Assembly (NCBI GenBank): GCA_033557675.1
Contig: JAWQRM010000159.1
Coordinates: 1-27,986 of the forward strand
DNA: 27,986 nucleotides
Source: Coptodactyla brooksi
Lineage: Eukaryota > Arthropoda > Insecta > Coleoptera > Scarabaeidae
Direction: 5' to 3'
Shown: piece by piece, positions 1 to 9,700 of the stretch
Layout: every line of letters starts with the position of its first letter
How positions within the stretch are numbered: position 1 is the stretch's first letter
The notes under the pieces: model-generated
What the model saw: only the letters and a program-made list of their open reading frames with translations
Told to the model about the DNA's origin: nothing
Database searches by the model: none
Made by a program: the position numbers and the translations under genes

Positions 1-354
1 CAATACATCTGAAGCAAATTTCCTAAATACAGAACTCTTTTTCGAGTACGAAATAATACGGGTACATGCCCGTAAATTGAAAAAATAGAATGCGGAAGTT
101 GTTGTGTATAGTATCCACTAGTTATTGCTAAAAAATTTTTTCAATCTGTTGATTAGTATTTTTGCAATTAGTGAAGAACAAACACGTGTTTTCTGGCTAG
201 AAATGCACTGTCATTGAAATGAAGGGCAGTGTTTAAAAGAGAAGAGCACAGTCTCTTATTATTATTATTACGACTACTATAATGGAAAAGTGAAAGTTAA
301 ATTACGGAATGAATTTAAAATATGTTCATGAACGATATTGTTTATATGTATATA
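1..354. other. AT-rich flank, no gene seen
   Basis: I see no convincing reading frame, RNA or repeat in this stretch. It lies 3' of the minus-strand Fmr1-like exons, so part of it could be 3' UTR of that gene, but no clear poly(A) signal for that strand supports this. Confidence 0.4.
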
Positions 355-356
355 TA

Positions 357-1040
357 CAGGGTGAGTCGGGAAGAACGCACCAAACTTCAGGAGTGTATTA
401 TATACACAAAAATAATGTAAGAACACTCATATATTCTTATCCGATTTGCAAAATGAGAGTATGGTCAAAAACAACTAACAACTTTGTTGTTTTGACAATA
501 TGTCAGTTTATTTTGACAGTGATTGAATGTACATTTACGAATTTGTACGATTAAAGTGTTACAAAATGCCAGCCATTGAATCAACATTTAATAATACTCA
601 TAACTATCATGTTGTGGTGTGGTATGCTTGATAATTATTTAACTGGCCCTTTAATTTTCGATAATCGCCTCAAAGGAGACCATTACTTAAATTTCCTACA
701 AAACAAATTACAAGGACTACCACAGAATGTTCCTCTAAACATCAGAATACAAATGTGCTACCAGCACGATGGGGCTCCTGCACATTTCGCTTAGCAGGTC
801 AGGCGACATTTGGACAAAATATTTCCAGGGCGTTGGATTGGTCACGGTGGTCCTACGCAGAAAATGCAGAAAAGCAGAAAATGTTTAGAGGTCAATGGTG
901 GTATTTTTGAACATTTAATAAAGGAACACTTGAAATTTTGTTTTACCCTATAACTTGAAAACAAATACAAATCGGATAAGAACATCGGATAAGAACGAGT
1001 TTTTTTTACATTATTTTTATGGGAATTGTCTGCTCCCCCT
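357..1040 (+). mobile_element. Degenerate mariner-like DNA transposon
   Basis: The left end is TACAGGGTG at 355-363, the same terminus as the full-length mariner copy at 25003-26759. Inside the ends lie matching inverted blocks. AAAAATAATGTAA at 408-420 pairs with TTACATTATTTTT at 1007-1019. TTCTTATCCGATTTG at 435-449 pairs perfectly with CAAATCGGATAAGAA at 968-982. The right block also carries a tandem duplication of the CGGATAAGAA unit (973-994). A broken transposase fragment lies between the arms. The outer right boundary is not clear and may extend to about 1060. The element is dead: it lacks the N-terminal transposase half and has an internal deletion. Confidence 0.7.
609..953 (+). pseudogene. 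Mariner-family transposase fragment, broken
   Basis: The frame begins at MLWCGMLDN and runs through GPLIFDN and DHYLNFLQNKL to the catalytic-core signature HDGAPAHF near 763-789. In mariner/Tc1 transposases the Asp of this signature is the second metal-binding catalytic residue. An in-frame TAG at 792-794 interrupts it. The same frame then continues as QVRRHLDKIFPGRWIG, and next as LEVNGGIFEHLIKEH up to TAA at 951-953. The segment that should carry the third catalytic Asp (a SPDL-type motif) is missing between these two blocks, so there is an internal deletion as well as the stop. The DNA-binding half upstream is absent. Confidence 0.75.
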
Positions 1041-1076
1041 AGAAAAACTCCCTAACTAAAAATAAAAACACAATGT

Positions 1077-1178
1077 AATATGTGTCCATCGAAATGTTAC
1101 AATAAAACAAGTATAACATGTCGTAAGTGTAATAAACATTTGTGTAAGGTGTATTATTGTCATCGGGGTAAAGATTAG
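1077..1178 (+). pseudogene. piggyBac transposase C-terminal cysteine-rich tail
   Basis: This 33-codon frame ends in TAG and reads NMCPSKCYNK, then ITCRKCNKHLC, then KVYYCHRGKD. The regular Cys pairs followed by Cys/His match the RING-like cysteine-rich domain at the C-terminus of piggyBac-type transposases, which binds transposon ends. The same pattern occurs at 22729-22839 next to a recognisable piggyBac catalytic region, which supports the reading. No transposase body precedes this copy, so it is an isolated relic directly after the mariner-like element. Confidence 0.55.
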
Positions 1179-1341
1179 GCAATAATTGTAATACTTTTTC
1201 TTATAATACATTTTACTTTTGTCCGTAATAAGATTACTTTACAATGAATTGACGAAGGACTACAAGTGTATAGTAAAACTAAGGAGAACAGCAGGGTTAA
1301 GTATTTTTAGTTAACAGGGAGTTAATAATATTCAAAACGAT

Positions 1342-1420
1342 GTACAGGGTGTTAGCTATAATTCGAGAGAAACTGCTCGTGACAGGCAATTAGCTTACAG
1401 TTAATTTCAACACCCTGTAC
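1342..1420. mobile_element. 79-bp mini-element with 12-bp inverted repeats
   Basis: GTACAGGGTGTT at 1342-1353 is the exact reverse complement of AACACCCTGTAC at 1409-1420. The termini resemble those of the larger mariner copies here (TACAGGGTG). The internal 55 bases have no coding potential. It fits a very short non-autonomous derivative (MITE) mobilised by a related transposase. Confidence 0.55.
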
Positions 1421-1574
1421 GTCATATTTTTCGTTTTGTCACGTGTATCGATATTTCAGAGGATAATTCCACTTCTCCCACTAATCATACTTACGTGAAC
1501 TTTTAGTAAGAACTGTCATTAAAGCTGGTAAGACAGCATGCAATCAAGTATTCACAACCAAAACGCAACTCTCA

Positions 1575-2108
1575 CTACTTACTATGCTGGACAGACTGCG
1601 GTGTATCGCTACGGTGGCTCGGCCTACGCCTTCTCCGTCTCGGTGGCCCGCCGGACCAAGACACGGCCTCCGCGCTCGACACAGACTCTACACGAATACC
1701 CAGTCCGTACATTTAATACTTTTACACACATGCCGTTACGGTAGCAAATAATAAAAAAATTATTAGAGAGGTACGAAGAGAAAATAACGTATTATTATCA
1801 TAAAGGTGGGGCCGGCGAAAGCTTTTTCATTTAAACGTTACAATATCGTACCGTATATACAAACCTTTCGTTAACATTCCAAAGGCAAGCAATGTTATAC
1901 ATATTTTTTTATTCTAATGGGTCTGACGTACCTCTGTCCACACTGGACACCTCCTGACTATCCAGGACGGTCTCCTCGTCGTCTGTGGTGCGACGCCTGT
2001 CGTCCCTCCGGGTGTCGCGGCGCGCCCCCCTGCCGCGGGGCCCCCCGTACTGCCTGCCCTGGACGTTGCCGACGCGTTCGTCCGCGTCGGGCGTTTGGTG
2101 CCGGGAAC
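1575..2108 (-). CDS. Fmr1: Last two exons of an Fmr1/FXR-like RNA-binding protein
   Basis: Two exons on the minus strand, 2108-1932 and 1687-1575, join in frame across a 244-base intron. The donor is AGAG|GTACGT and the acceptor is GTGTAG|AG, phase 1. The first exon encodes an acidic/Gly/Arg segment that passes through GRQYGGPRGRGARRDTRR to DDRRRTTDDEETVLDSQ. After the junction the frame continues ESVSSAEAVSWSGG, then six Arg in a row, then SDTPQSVQHSK and TAG at 1577-1575. The RGG-type stretch, the RRRT(T/D)-acidic-x-VLD block and the following Arg cluster resemble the C-terminal region of FXR1/FXR2/FMR1. Those proteins bind mRNA through KH domains and RGG boxes and repress translation on polyribosomes. 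Their KH and Tudor exons are not in this window. The 5' acceptor at 2109-2110 is weak (no pyrimidine tract), but an in-frame TAA just upstream forces an exon start about there. GC content is far above the surroundings. Family assignment is from motif memory only. Confidence 0.6.
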
Positions 2109-2540
2109 CTAGACCGTTTTAGAATTGCCAATTTTCCAATCTAATGTTAAAAGGAAATTTGGTTCTGGAAATTTGTTACACTGAAATTTTTCTATACAAT
2201 ATTATGTCACTCTATTGCACGACTTTTCTTACAACCTGCGAATTATTACCATAAGTTTAGATAGACTATTTTATTTTCTGTTGAAGACTTTTTGTCTACA
2301 AGTGTCCGTGGTTAATAAAATTGCAGCTTAATTTTCCTTTTTTCCTTATACTTATTTTTAAATGGGTATTCTGCATTTCAACATCTTCGGAAATCTATTT
2401 CTAGAATAGAGAGGATTTTCAAAGTGTTTTCTTCAATGTCCTAAGGCGTTTCGTTACGTCTCAAAGCTTTATTATGATTTAGAGGTGTTGCCTTCTGCTT
2501 CTGAAGCGCAAAGTTTGTCTGAAAATTTTCCAGAAATGTC
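2109..2540. other. Non-coding stretch, probably intron of the Fmr1-like gene
   Basis: On the minus strand this lies immediately upstream of the exon ending at 2108, so it should be intron. I see no exon-like frame on either strand and no repeat I recognise. Confidence 0.35.
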
Positions 2541-2542
2541 TT

Positions 2543-3087
2543 ACAAGGAGGTGCCGCCAACTGCGAAATACAAATTCGAATGAGCTACAGTTCATTCTAA
2601 GTAGCTAAGTGGCTAAGTAGCTTAAGACGCGCTGTCTATATTTTGTCGCCTGGCGCAAGTCAGTTCGAGACCACATACCGGCGACTAGTTTTTTTTTATT
2701 TTTTAGAACTGCATTTATATACAATATATATATATACATATATATATATTAGTATTTAATAGTAAAAGAAAATTGGTGAAAATAAAATTAATAAATGCAG
2801 TTCTAAAAAATAAAAAAAAAGTTGACGCCATACGTGGTCTCGACCTGGCTCGTGCCAGGCGACAAACTAACCTTAAGCTACTCAACCACAGCGCTTCATG
2901 CTTAGTGAACGCTATGAAAGATACTTATCAGAGAGCTGGTTGAGTGCTTAACTTTACACGCAAATTTCTCAGAAACGAAAGCCCATTCACCCAAACCCTC
3001 TTACACTTTTTGTACCCTCGATCTCCTCTATCGAATGATCTATAGCTCATTCAAATTTGTATTTCGCAGTTGGCGGTATCTCCTTGT
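2543..3087. repeat. Two tRNA-derived SINE copies in inverted orientation
   Basis: The outer arms mirror each other: GCCAACTGCGAAATACAAAT near 2554-2573 matches the reverse complement of ATTTGTATTTCGCAGTTGGC near 3055-3074. The inner arms also mirror each other, with ATTTTTTAGAACTGCATTTA at 2699-2718 against its complement near 2792-2811. Each copy carries a tRNA-like part. The left copy has an A-box-like TGGCTAAGTAGC near 2610 and a B-box-like AGTTCGAGACC near 2662. The right copy has the complementary GGTCTCGACC near 2837. The left copy lacks about 200 bases of the body that the right copy (2821-3087) keeps. A third copy lies at 22398-22686. TA-rich sequence near 2719-2752 forms the loop of the large palindrome. 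RNA polymerase III-driven SINE origin is inferred from the boxes. Confidence 0.7.
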
Positions 3088-3778
3088 GAATTACTTCCAA
3101 TTCAAACGCAGTTTTATATAATAATATAAAACCAAATTTTATATTCTTGGTGGGCAGAGCCGTCTATTAATATGTTCTTAGATTTTTGCAGTCTAAGAAA
3201 TAATAATCAGAAATAATCAAAACATGCTAAGACTTAAGCTTAATTGTCTAGAACTCAGCAAGTTTACTAGTCATTTGAGACATCGTAATGTCTTAAAGCT
3301 TCCCACGACAGATCTACTAACAGTCTCCTTTTTCTACTTTGCTTTAAAATTTGCAACAACTCTACAAGATGCAAATTCATAACAAAACAAACATGCTGGC
3401 CTAAAGATTTCTTACAAAGTCCTCATTAAGTACTAAGTGTTAACATGTTAAGTGTTAACATGTTTCGCCCTAACCACCAAGAATCTAAATCTAAAGTTAG
3501 TAATCTAATTAATTTTAGATTAGTAATCTAAAATTACGTTTAAATTGTTGAAGTCGTTCACTCCCTATTTAAAAATTGATTTTATTTTCTAAGGCTCTTC
3601 TACCGGGGAAACGAAGAAATTTTGGAGATGAGGTGACGTGGATAAGATGATCCATGAAATCAAATATACCCTCAATATTGCGTATCCGTGGTCGTTTTAA
3701 ACAAAAAATCAAAATTAAAGTTCATTAACTAATATTTATATTCTGAATTATTAAAAAAAGCAAAATGATTATTTTAAG
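3088..3778. other. Non-coding, with a short tandem duplication
   Basis: AAGTGTTAACATGTT occurs twice in tandem near 3436-3465, and TAATCTAA-type blocks at 3500-3530 form a local inverted repeat. No gene is evident. The upstream exon or exons of the pseudokinase-KEN gene, including its start codon, should lie here or further left. A short frame reading DKMIHEIKYTLNIAYPWSF near 3638-3700 looks protein-like. It ends in a stop and I could not splice it in phase, so I leave it out of the gene model. Confidence 0.35.
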
Positions 3779-6700
3779 GCTGCACAGAAAAATATCGACA
3801 TTGTAGATAGACTGAAAATAATCTTTTCCATCCTATCGGAACTTCTGCAGCATTCGGAATTTTCGCAAAACCCAATTGTAGATGAAATGACCTTATCAGA
3901 CTTCTTTGAAAGGAGTGGATGTGCTAACATTTGCCTGGAAGTTATGAAAAAGTATGTCTTACGGTATCTGTTGATCTACTTTATTAGACTAGATATTTGT
4001 AGGTATGAAAACGAGAAAACGTGCACTTGGACCATACCTTTGTGCTTCCGTTCAATCATGCAAGCGTGTTTGGTAAAAGGTCGCAGCCAGGAATGGTTAC
4101 AGAACAACTATGAAGACTTACAACCGTTTTACGAACAAATGAGAATTATATCAATTCAAAATAAGACCACAGATGAAAGAGTATGTAATTTTTTGTTGAG
4201 GATATTCGACAAGGATGGATTAACGTGTTTTTTGTAGACATACAATAAAATGAAGAAGTTCGAAGTTCTGATGAATTTACTAATAAGTGGAGAGACAATA
4301 TGTAAAAAAATTATCTATGGTAGCAGAAATATTGTGACAGAGCAAGAAAAACTAGATGAAGAATCTAAGTTATTCTTAAAGAAAACCAAGAGGCGTACGA
4401 AAGCATTAAAAGCAAAGATTGATAAGGTAAAAACAGCTGAGCTGAGGGAAAGGCTTAGCACAAACCGACGATATTTGGAACAATTGCAAGATTCGCACTT
4501 AAGTCCAGACTATCCTAGATGTTTTGAGGAATTCTCTACCGGGGATTTCCCAACAGATGAACCAGTGTCTTCAAACGAAGGCATCGACCAGTGCGACATA
4601 GTTAATTCCCTCAAAAGGAATTTGCTAATTGGACTAGAATCTGAATCAGAAGTTCTATATGAGAAGGCTAAAGAACAGAATACTTTTCCAAAAGAGGACT
4701 GGAAGAACCGTATCTTGAATTTGCCGTTTAATTCCTATCCCAAATCGGCAATTAACATGCTTAATCCCTACAGGGATAACCTGTACTTAAAGCCGGACGA
4801 CCTAACAGTGTTCCTGTGCGAGAACAGAACTTGGACAGGAGATAGTCTGAACATTGCTCTTTCCCCGAGCTTACGATATTTGGAAACGCTGTTGATAAAA
4901 ATTATAAGCAGATATCAGAAGCATTGGGTGATCGATAGTCAACTAGAAAAAGAAGCGGAGAAAAATAGCTGCAAAAGGGGTAATTCACAAATTTTCATCA
5001 TGCTAATTAAGTAATAAAATGAGGTTCAGTTATTTAATCCAATAAAAACTTATAAAGCGTAACTTGTAACTTGTTATTAGAATACCTTTTATTGTTTTAC
5101 AACTTTTACGTCTTTGGAGGATCACCCCATCCTATCCCTGGTCTCACTCCAAAATCTTCTGAGACTTTTCCTTCTCTGTTAACGCCGCACCTGGTCTCCT
5201 TCAAAGTTATCTTGAATTATTTAATCAGCTTAGGAGGTACTTCAAATTCTTTCGTAATCCTTATGAGTATCCTTATATCCTATGAGTATAAGATCCTCAT
5301 AGTGGCATATTTCTCACTGGCCTGGTACTCTCCCATCTGTACCTCTATGAATGGTGCCAGTGCAATTTTCGCTAGCATAGTCAGTACCTTGTAAACCACG
5401 TCAACTAAAGATATGCTTCTATAGTTATTGCGGTCTATTGCATCTCTATTCTTTATACTTGGCATTATATTTACCAATTCCCAGTTCCTTGGCAACCTTT
5501 CCTGCTTCCAGACTTTCATTACAAGGTCGTATAATTTCTGCTGTATCTCTCACGTACTTTATATTTTCTGCCGTTATATTGTTTGCGCGGGATCTATTTT
5601 TCCATTCCTCTATTGCTTCTATTGACCCTCGTTGGGTTCTTCTGTCTATATATTGTCAAAAAGTAACTTTCTGCTTGTTTTAGGCTTCTTTATCTCTTTT
5701 GGCGTGGACAGTGGTTCAATTCTAAATTTATGCACTAATCTCACCTTTTTTGTTTTTTCTTATGCGTTTTAATATGAATCGTGTTCTCTGCTGCCTTCTG
5801 TACAATTATCTCAATTGTCGCCCATTCTTCTGCTATATTAATGATCACGACATGACTTCTTTCTCAATGTGTCCATGATATTTATTCCTCATACATCTTG
5901 GATTTCTCTTATTTTTAACTTTTTACATCATGTACCTTTTTCTTCATATACGATTTTTATTCTAAGGCGTTTCTATTGTTTCATAGCTATTCTAACTAGA
6001 ACATGATCCAAATTTATGTCTGCACCTTTACCAGACTTTACATTTCTTATTATTCTTTTGTATTTTTGATCGATGATGACACTGATTGGTGAAGCCTCAT
6101 CGGGAGAGACCCGTGTGTTTTTATGGAACTTGCCTTCTGGAATGCGTACTCATTAGTTTTAACTGTTTGAAAATAGAGGATATTTGACATATCATTTCTC
6201 CAACATCTCGTAAAATATATTCTCTTTTACTTTCTCTTAAGAAAAGGTATTAAATTATTAAAGCAAAACAAAATCGATGTCGAGATTTTGATGGATCTTG
6301 ATGAATTATGCTTTTTGTAGTCTATCTATGCTATTTTTTGTGGTTGGTCTGTCCGTCCAAAAATTGTAGATTTTTGCAAAAATTGCAAAAGAAAAATTTG
6401 AGGGTCACTTTAATTATTATAAATCCGTTCTCAGTCGCACTGTTTGGGCATTACCACACATTTTTTGAAAAAGATGACAAGCACGAATGAAAATTTGTTT
6501 TACAATTTTTTGTTTCTTTTCTGTTGGCGTATATACGTTCAACGTTCTTTTATATAAACTCTACTTTTATTTCTGTAATATAACCTCTCCGATATTAAAA
6601 AGAAATTTCACGATTTTTTCCCCACCAACCAACTTTCTACCAACCAGGAATCCGAGGCCAGACCTTCTTGCTTCTTCAAGATTGCGTAATTTGTTTCTGT

Positions 6701-9700
6701 TGTGGTAGTCTCTTTTATGTGAATCTATTGACTAGCTGCTAAAATAAACTTATTTTATTACACTCTTATTACACTCCTGATCGGCCCTTCCTCGTATGAT
6801 CGATCCTATTATGCATTCCTTTTCTCCTTTCTCTCATACATTCTCGATTTCGTAACATATTATTCGTAAATTTCAAATCACTACACCTGTCGTTTCCTGA
6901 TTATGGGTTATTTGATGCGTCTCTATCATCACTTTCCAACTCCAACTTCCTAGCTCTCTCTTCCTTTTTCCCCATTTCCAGACTTCCCACTCTATTATCA
7001 AATTCTGATACAAATTTTCACTCTGTTTCGTTTGTTTTTCTGATCCTCGGAAATTTTCCATACTTATTTCTCTACAACTGGTTCCTCTCTTGGCAGGTCG
7101 TAGAAATAGCATTTGTGTGACCTTTATTAGTTTGATCTTGTTTTTCATAATCTACCTTTTATCGTCCGTTCTGTCCAATTCAAAAAAAAACTTCTTCAAT
7201 TCAAGAAAACGTCTTGTATTTTCCTTTTCAAATATCTGATTCTCCATTTCACCCCTTTAAGCTCATTTAGGACTTACTCATCCTACTTTCCTTCTATTTT
7301 TTCTACTATTTGTGTGAGACTTTGAAATAGACCTAGTATACATGGACTCCAATTGAATTCGACATATCACATGGTCTCCAATTTTTCCCCCTCTGGGTTC
7401 TTATCTAGATTTCTTCCTAACTGTTTGATTTTCTGGAAGATATCTCCTTCTTCTTTTCCGGAAAATCGTTTTGTGTTTCCATCATCTGTTCCATATAACA
7501 AGTAGCATTACCTTCAATGAAATATGTCTTGGAACGAACCGACACAAAAATGAGTAAAATTATATTAGGATTTTATTTCATCATCGACCAATTCTTTATA
7601 CAGTGTAGCAAATTCATCTTTATACTCCTGCAGACACATAAAACATTTTAGAAACTAAGTATCCTAATAGCAACTAGAATTTTAGTTGTCGCGTCATATG
7701 AAAGTTGTCAATCATATGCAGCCTATAATTATGCAGTACAATATTTCATATTTGGTATCAAAAGACCACGCACCATTAGGCTGGGTCTGGTTTTACTTAT
7801 GCTCAATGTTTGTTTTAATTTAAATAAAAGGACATAAACGAATGGAATGTCATTAAGAGTTTTAGCAGGACTGTAGGAAAATTACCTTTACACACTTCAG
7901 AACAATGTTGTTTTGAAACAAAAGTTGTATTTAATAAACATACAATAATATGAAACTACTATTCTTCCAGACTTCTTATAAATTGCAAGTATAATTATTT
8001 GACTCTTTTGTGATGAGTACATAACCCATGGCTTCCAAAATTAGTTTTATCTGTCTTTAGTACAAATTATGTCAGTAAAAACAGGCATTTTTTATCAATT
8101 ACCTTTCCATCGCCATAATTAATTATTAGATTCAATAAATACACCCTAGTGTATCCAGATCTTTAGAAAGAATTCAAAGAAAACATACATTACATGGTAA
8201 CCTATATCATTTATTATATAGTATGAGTTATGTGGTCCCAGTTATTCGAAAAATTGCCCAGTTAATCGAAAAATTAATTTTACATTTGCACGTGGACGGT
8301 TTCAACTAATTTTCCACTGTAGAGGGCGTTTTTATAAACTTTTATGATGCATAATGAACACCAAAATAAATGTTCTTCGTTAACGAATTTGTAACGTAAA
8401 TACGTACATTTGTACCGCAAACTCTGCATGTCAACGATGAGGATATGCTTGCTATGCACAGTTTCCATGTTTGGCTATTGCCAAACATGGAAATGTTTGG
8501 CAATTATGGTCCATTCAAACAGTAATGGACTGTTTGAATGGATTATACATGTTGATACCACAAGTAATGGGATTTTTGTATGTCTTCGCTTTCTGCCTTT
8601 GATTTAGGTGATGGTGTATATGATTTTGAAAAAATGTATGATTTATTGTTAAAGTTTTTGCCGTTTTTTAAGCTTTTTAACTTCGAATCTCCTCCCAAGA
8701 TGACGTTTTCTTAAAAGCTATGTCCTCAATTACTAATCAAAATTCAAATTCATCAGCATACTCATTTGTTGATTTCAACTTTGAATGACTATCGAAAAGA
8801 TTCCAGTGTATTCTTAGCCATTTTTTAATGTTCAAACGAGGTTTATACATCAAATTAGTTTTATTTGTAGCATGTTATTATAAGATTCCATAAGTATCCA
8901 TGTTCTGCTCTTGTATTCTGTCCTTATTGCAGAAGGAACACTGAAGCCGGATGATTGCTTGGAACAAAGCACGATTCTCCAAAAATTAGAACGAGAAAAG
9001 ATTGAACTGCTGCGAAAGGAATTTGATAGTCTTATATTGTATATCAAACAAGTCGCGACGAAAGACCTCCAACAATGTAAAACCTTGATCAAAAACGTAG
9101 AATACGTCCTCCTCAACCATGAAATTCGTGGAACTACAATTATAGCCGAAGTTTGTCCAATGGAAACCGTTTTTGTCAATGTTAGTCTGCCAGAGAACGT
9201 AGAACTACCCTGTCCTGATTCTGCGGAGAATGCTCTCGTTAAATACATGGAAGATGTATTAAACAATCGTCGAGAACCAATCGACAAAATACGTATCACT
9301 TTGATAGAACCGGAATTGAAATTCATCACTAAAAATTGTCTATCAGACGATATATTATTCATGAAAGAAATGGCAGCTTTGCCGAATGCAAAATCCTGTG
9401 ATCCCAAAAGTGACGTAGAAGCTCAAAAGAAAACACTCAAATATGCGTATCATATGCAGCAATCTATCCTTAATGTTTGTGATGAGAGCGATGACGAAAT
9501 GGGAAGATTTAAAGAAATAGATTTTAACTACGATAGAATTTCGAAGACCATGATGTTTTTCAACAAAAACGCTTTTCCTGTGCGCTCAGACCTTATATTT
9601 AGCGAAACGTTTGTAGATCCATTGAGGAAGGCTGAAAACGACGGAGAAACTAGTCGTTGGTGCACATTGGTAAGAAGTTTGGAAATGATGGAAGACTGCC

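Noticed and set aside
309..554. 81-codon plus-strand frame
   Set aside because: It lies over the left arm of the mariner-like element and has no transposase motif.
1538..1744. 68-codon plus-strand frame
   Set aside because: Shadow of the last Fmr1-like exon (1687-1575, minus).
1917..2144. 75-codon plus-strand frame rich in Cys, Pro and Arg
   Set aside because: It is the antisense shadow of the GC-rich Fmr1-like exon at 2108-1932; only the minus strand has matching splice sites and a family-like sequence.
3638..3700. Possible upstream exon of the KEN gene (DKMIHEIKYTLNIAYPWSF)
   Set aside because: Its only usable donor leaves a phase that does not fit the 3779 exon, and no acceptor or start is convincing.
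4238..5014. Independent gene ending at 5014
   Set aside because: Exon-phase match to 8933 and continuous protein-like sequence favour an internal exon; the short tail after 4979 looks intronic. Kept only as a possible isoform.
6308..6708. Two short plus-strand frames
   Set aside because: Both lie in or beside the dispersed repeat at 6227-6525 and have only low-complexity hydrophobic content.
8850..9407. 185-codon minus-strand frame opposite the KEN-gene exon
   Set aside because: Composition is Ser/Arg shadow-like, no domain is seen, and the plus strand is clearly the coding one.
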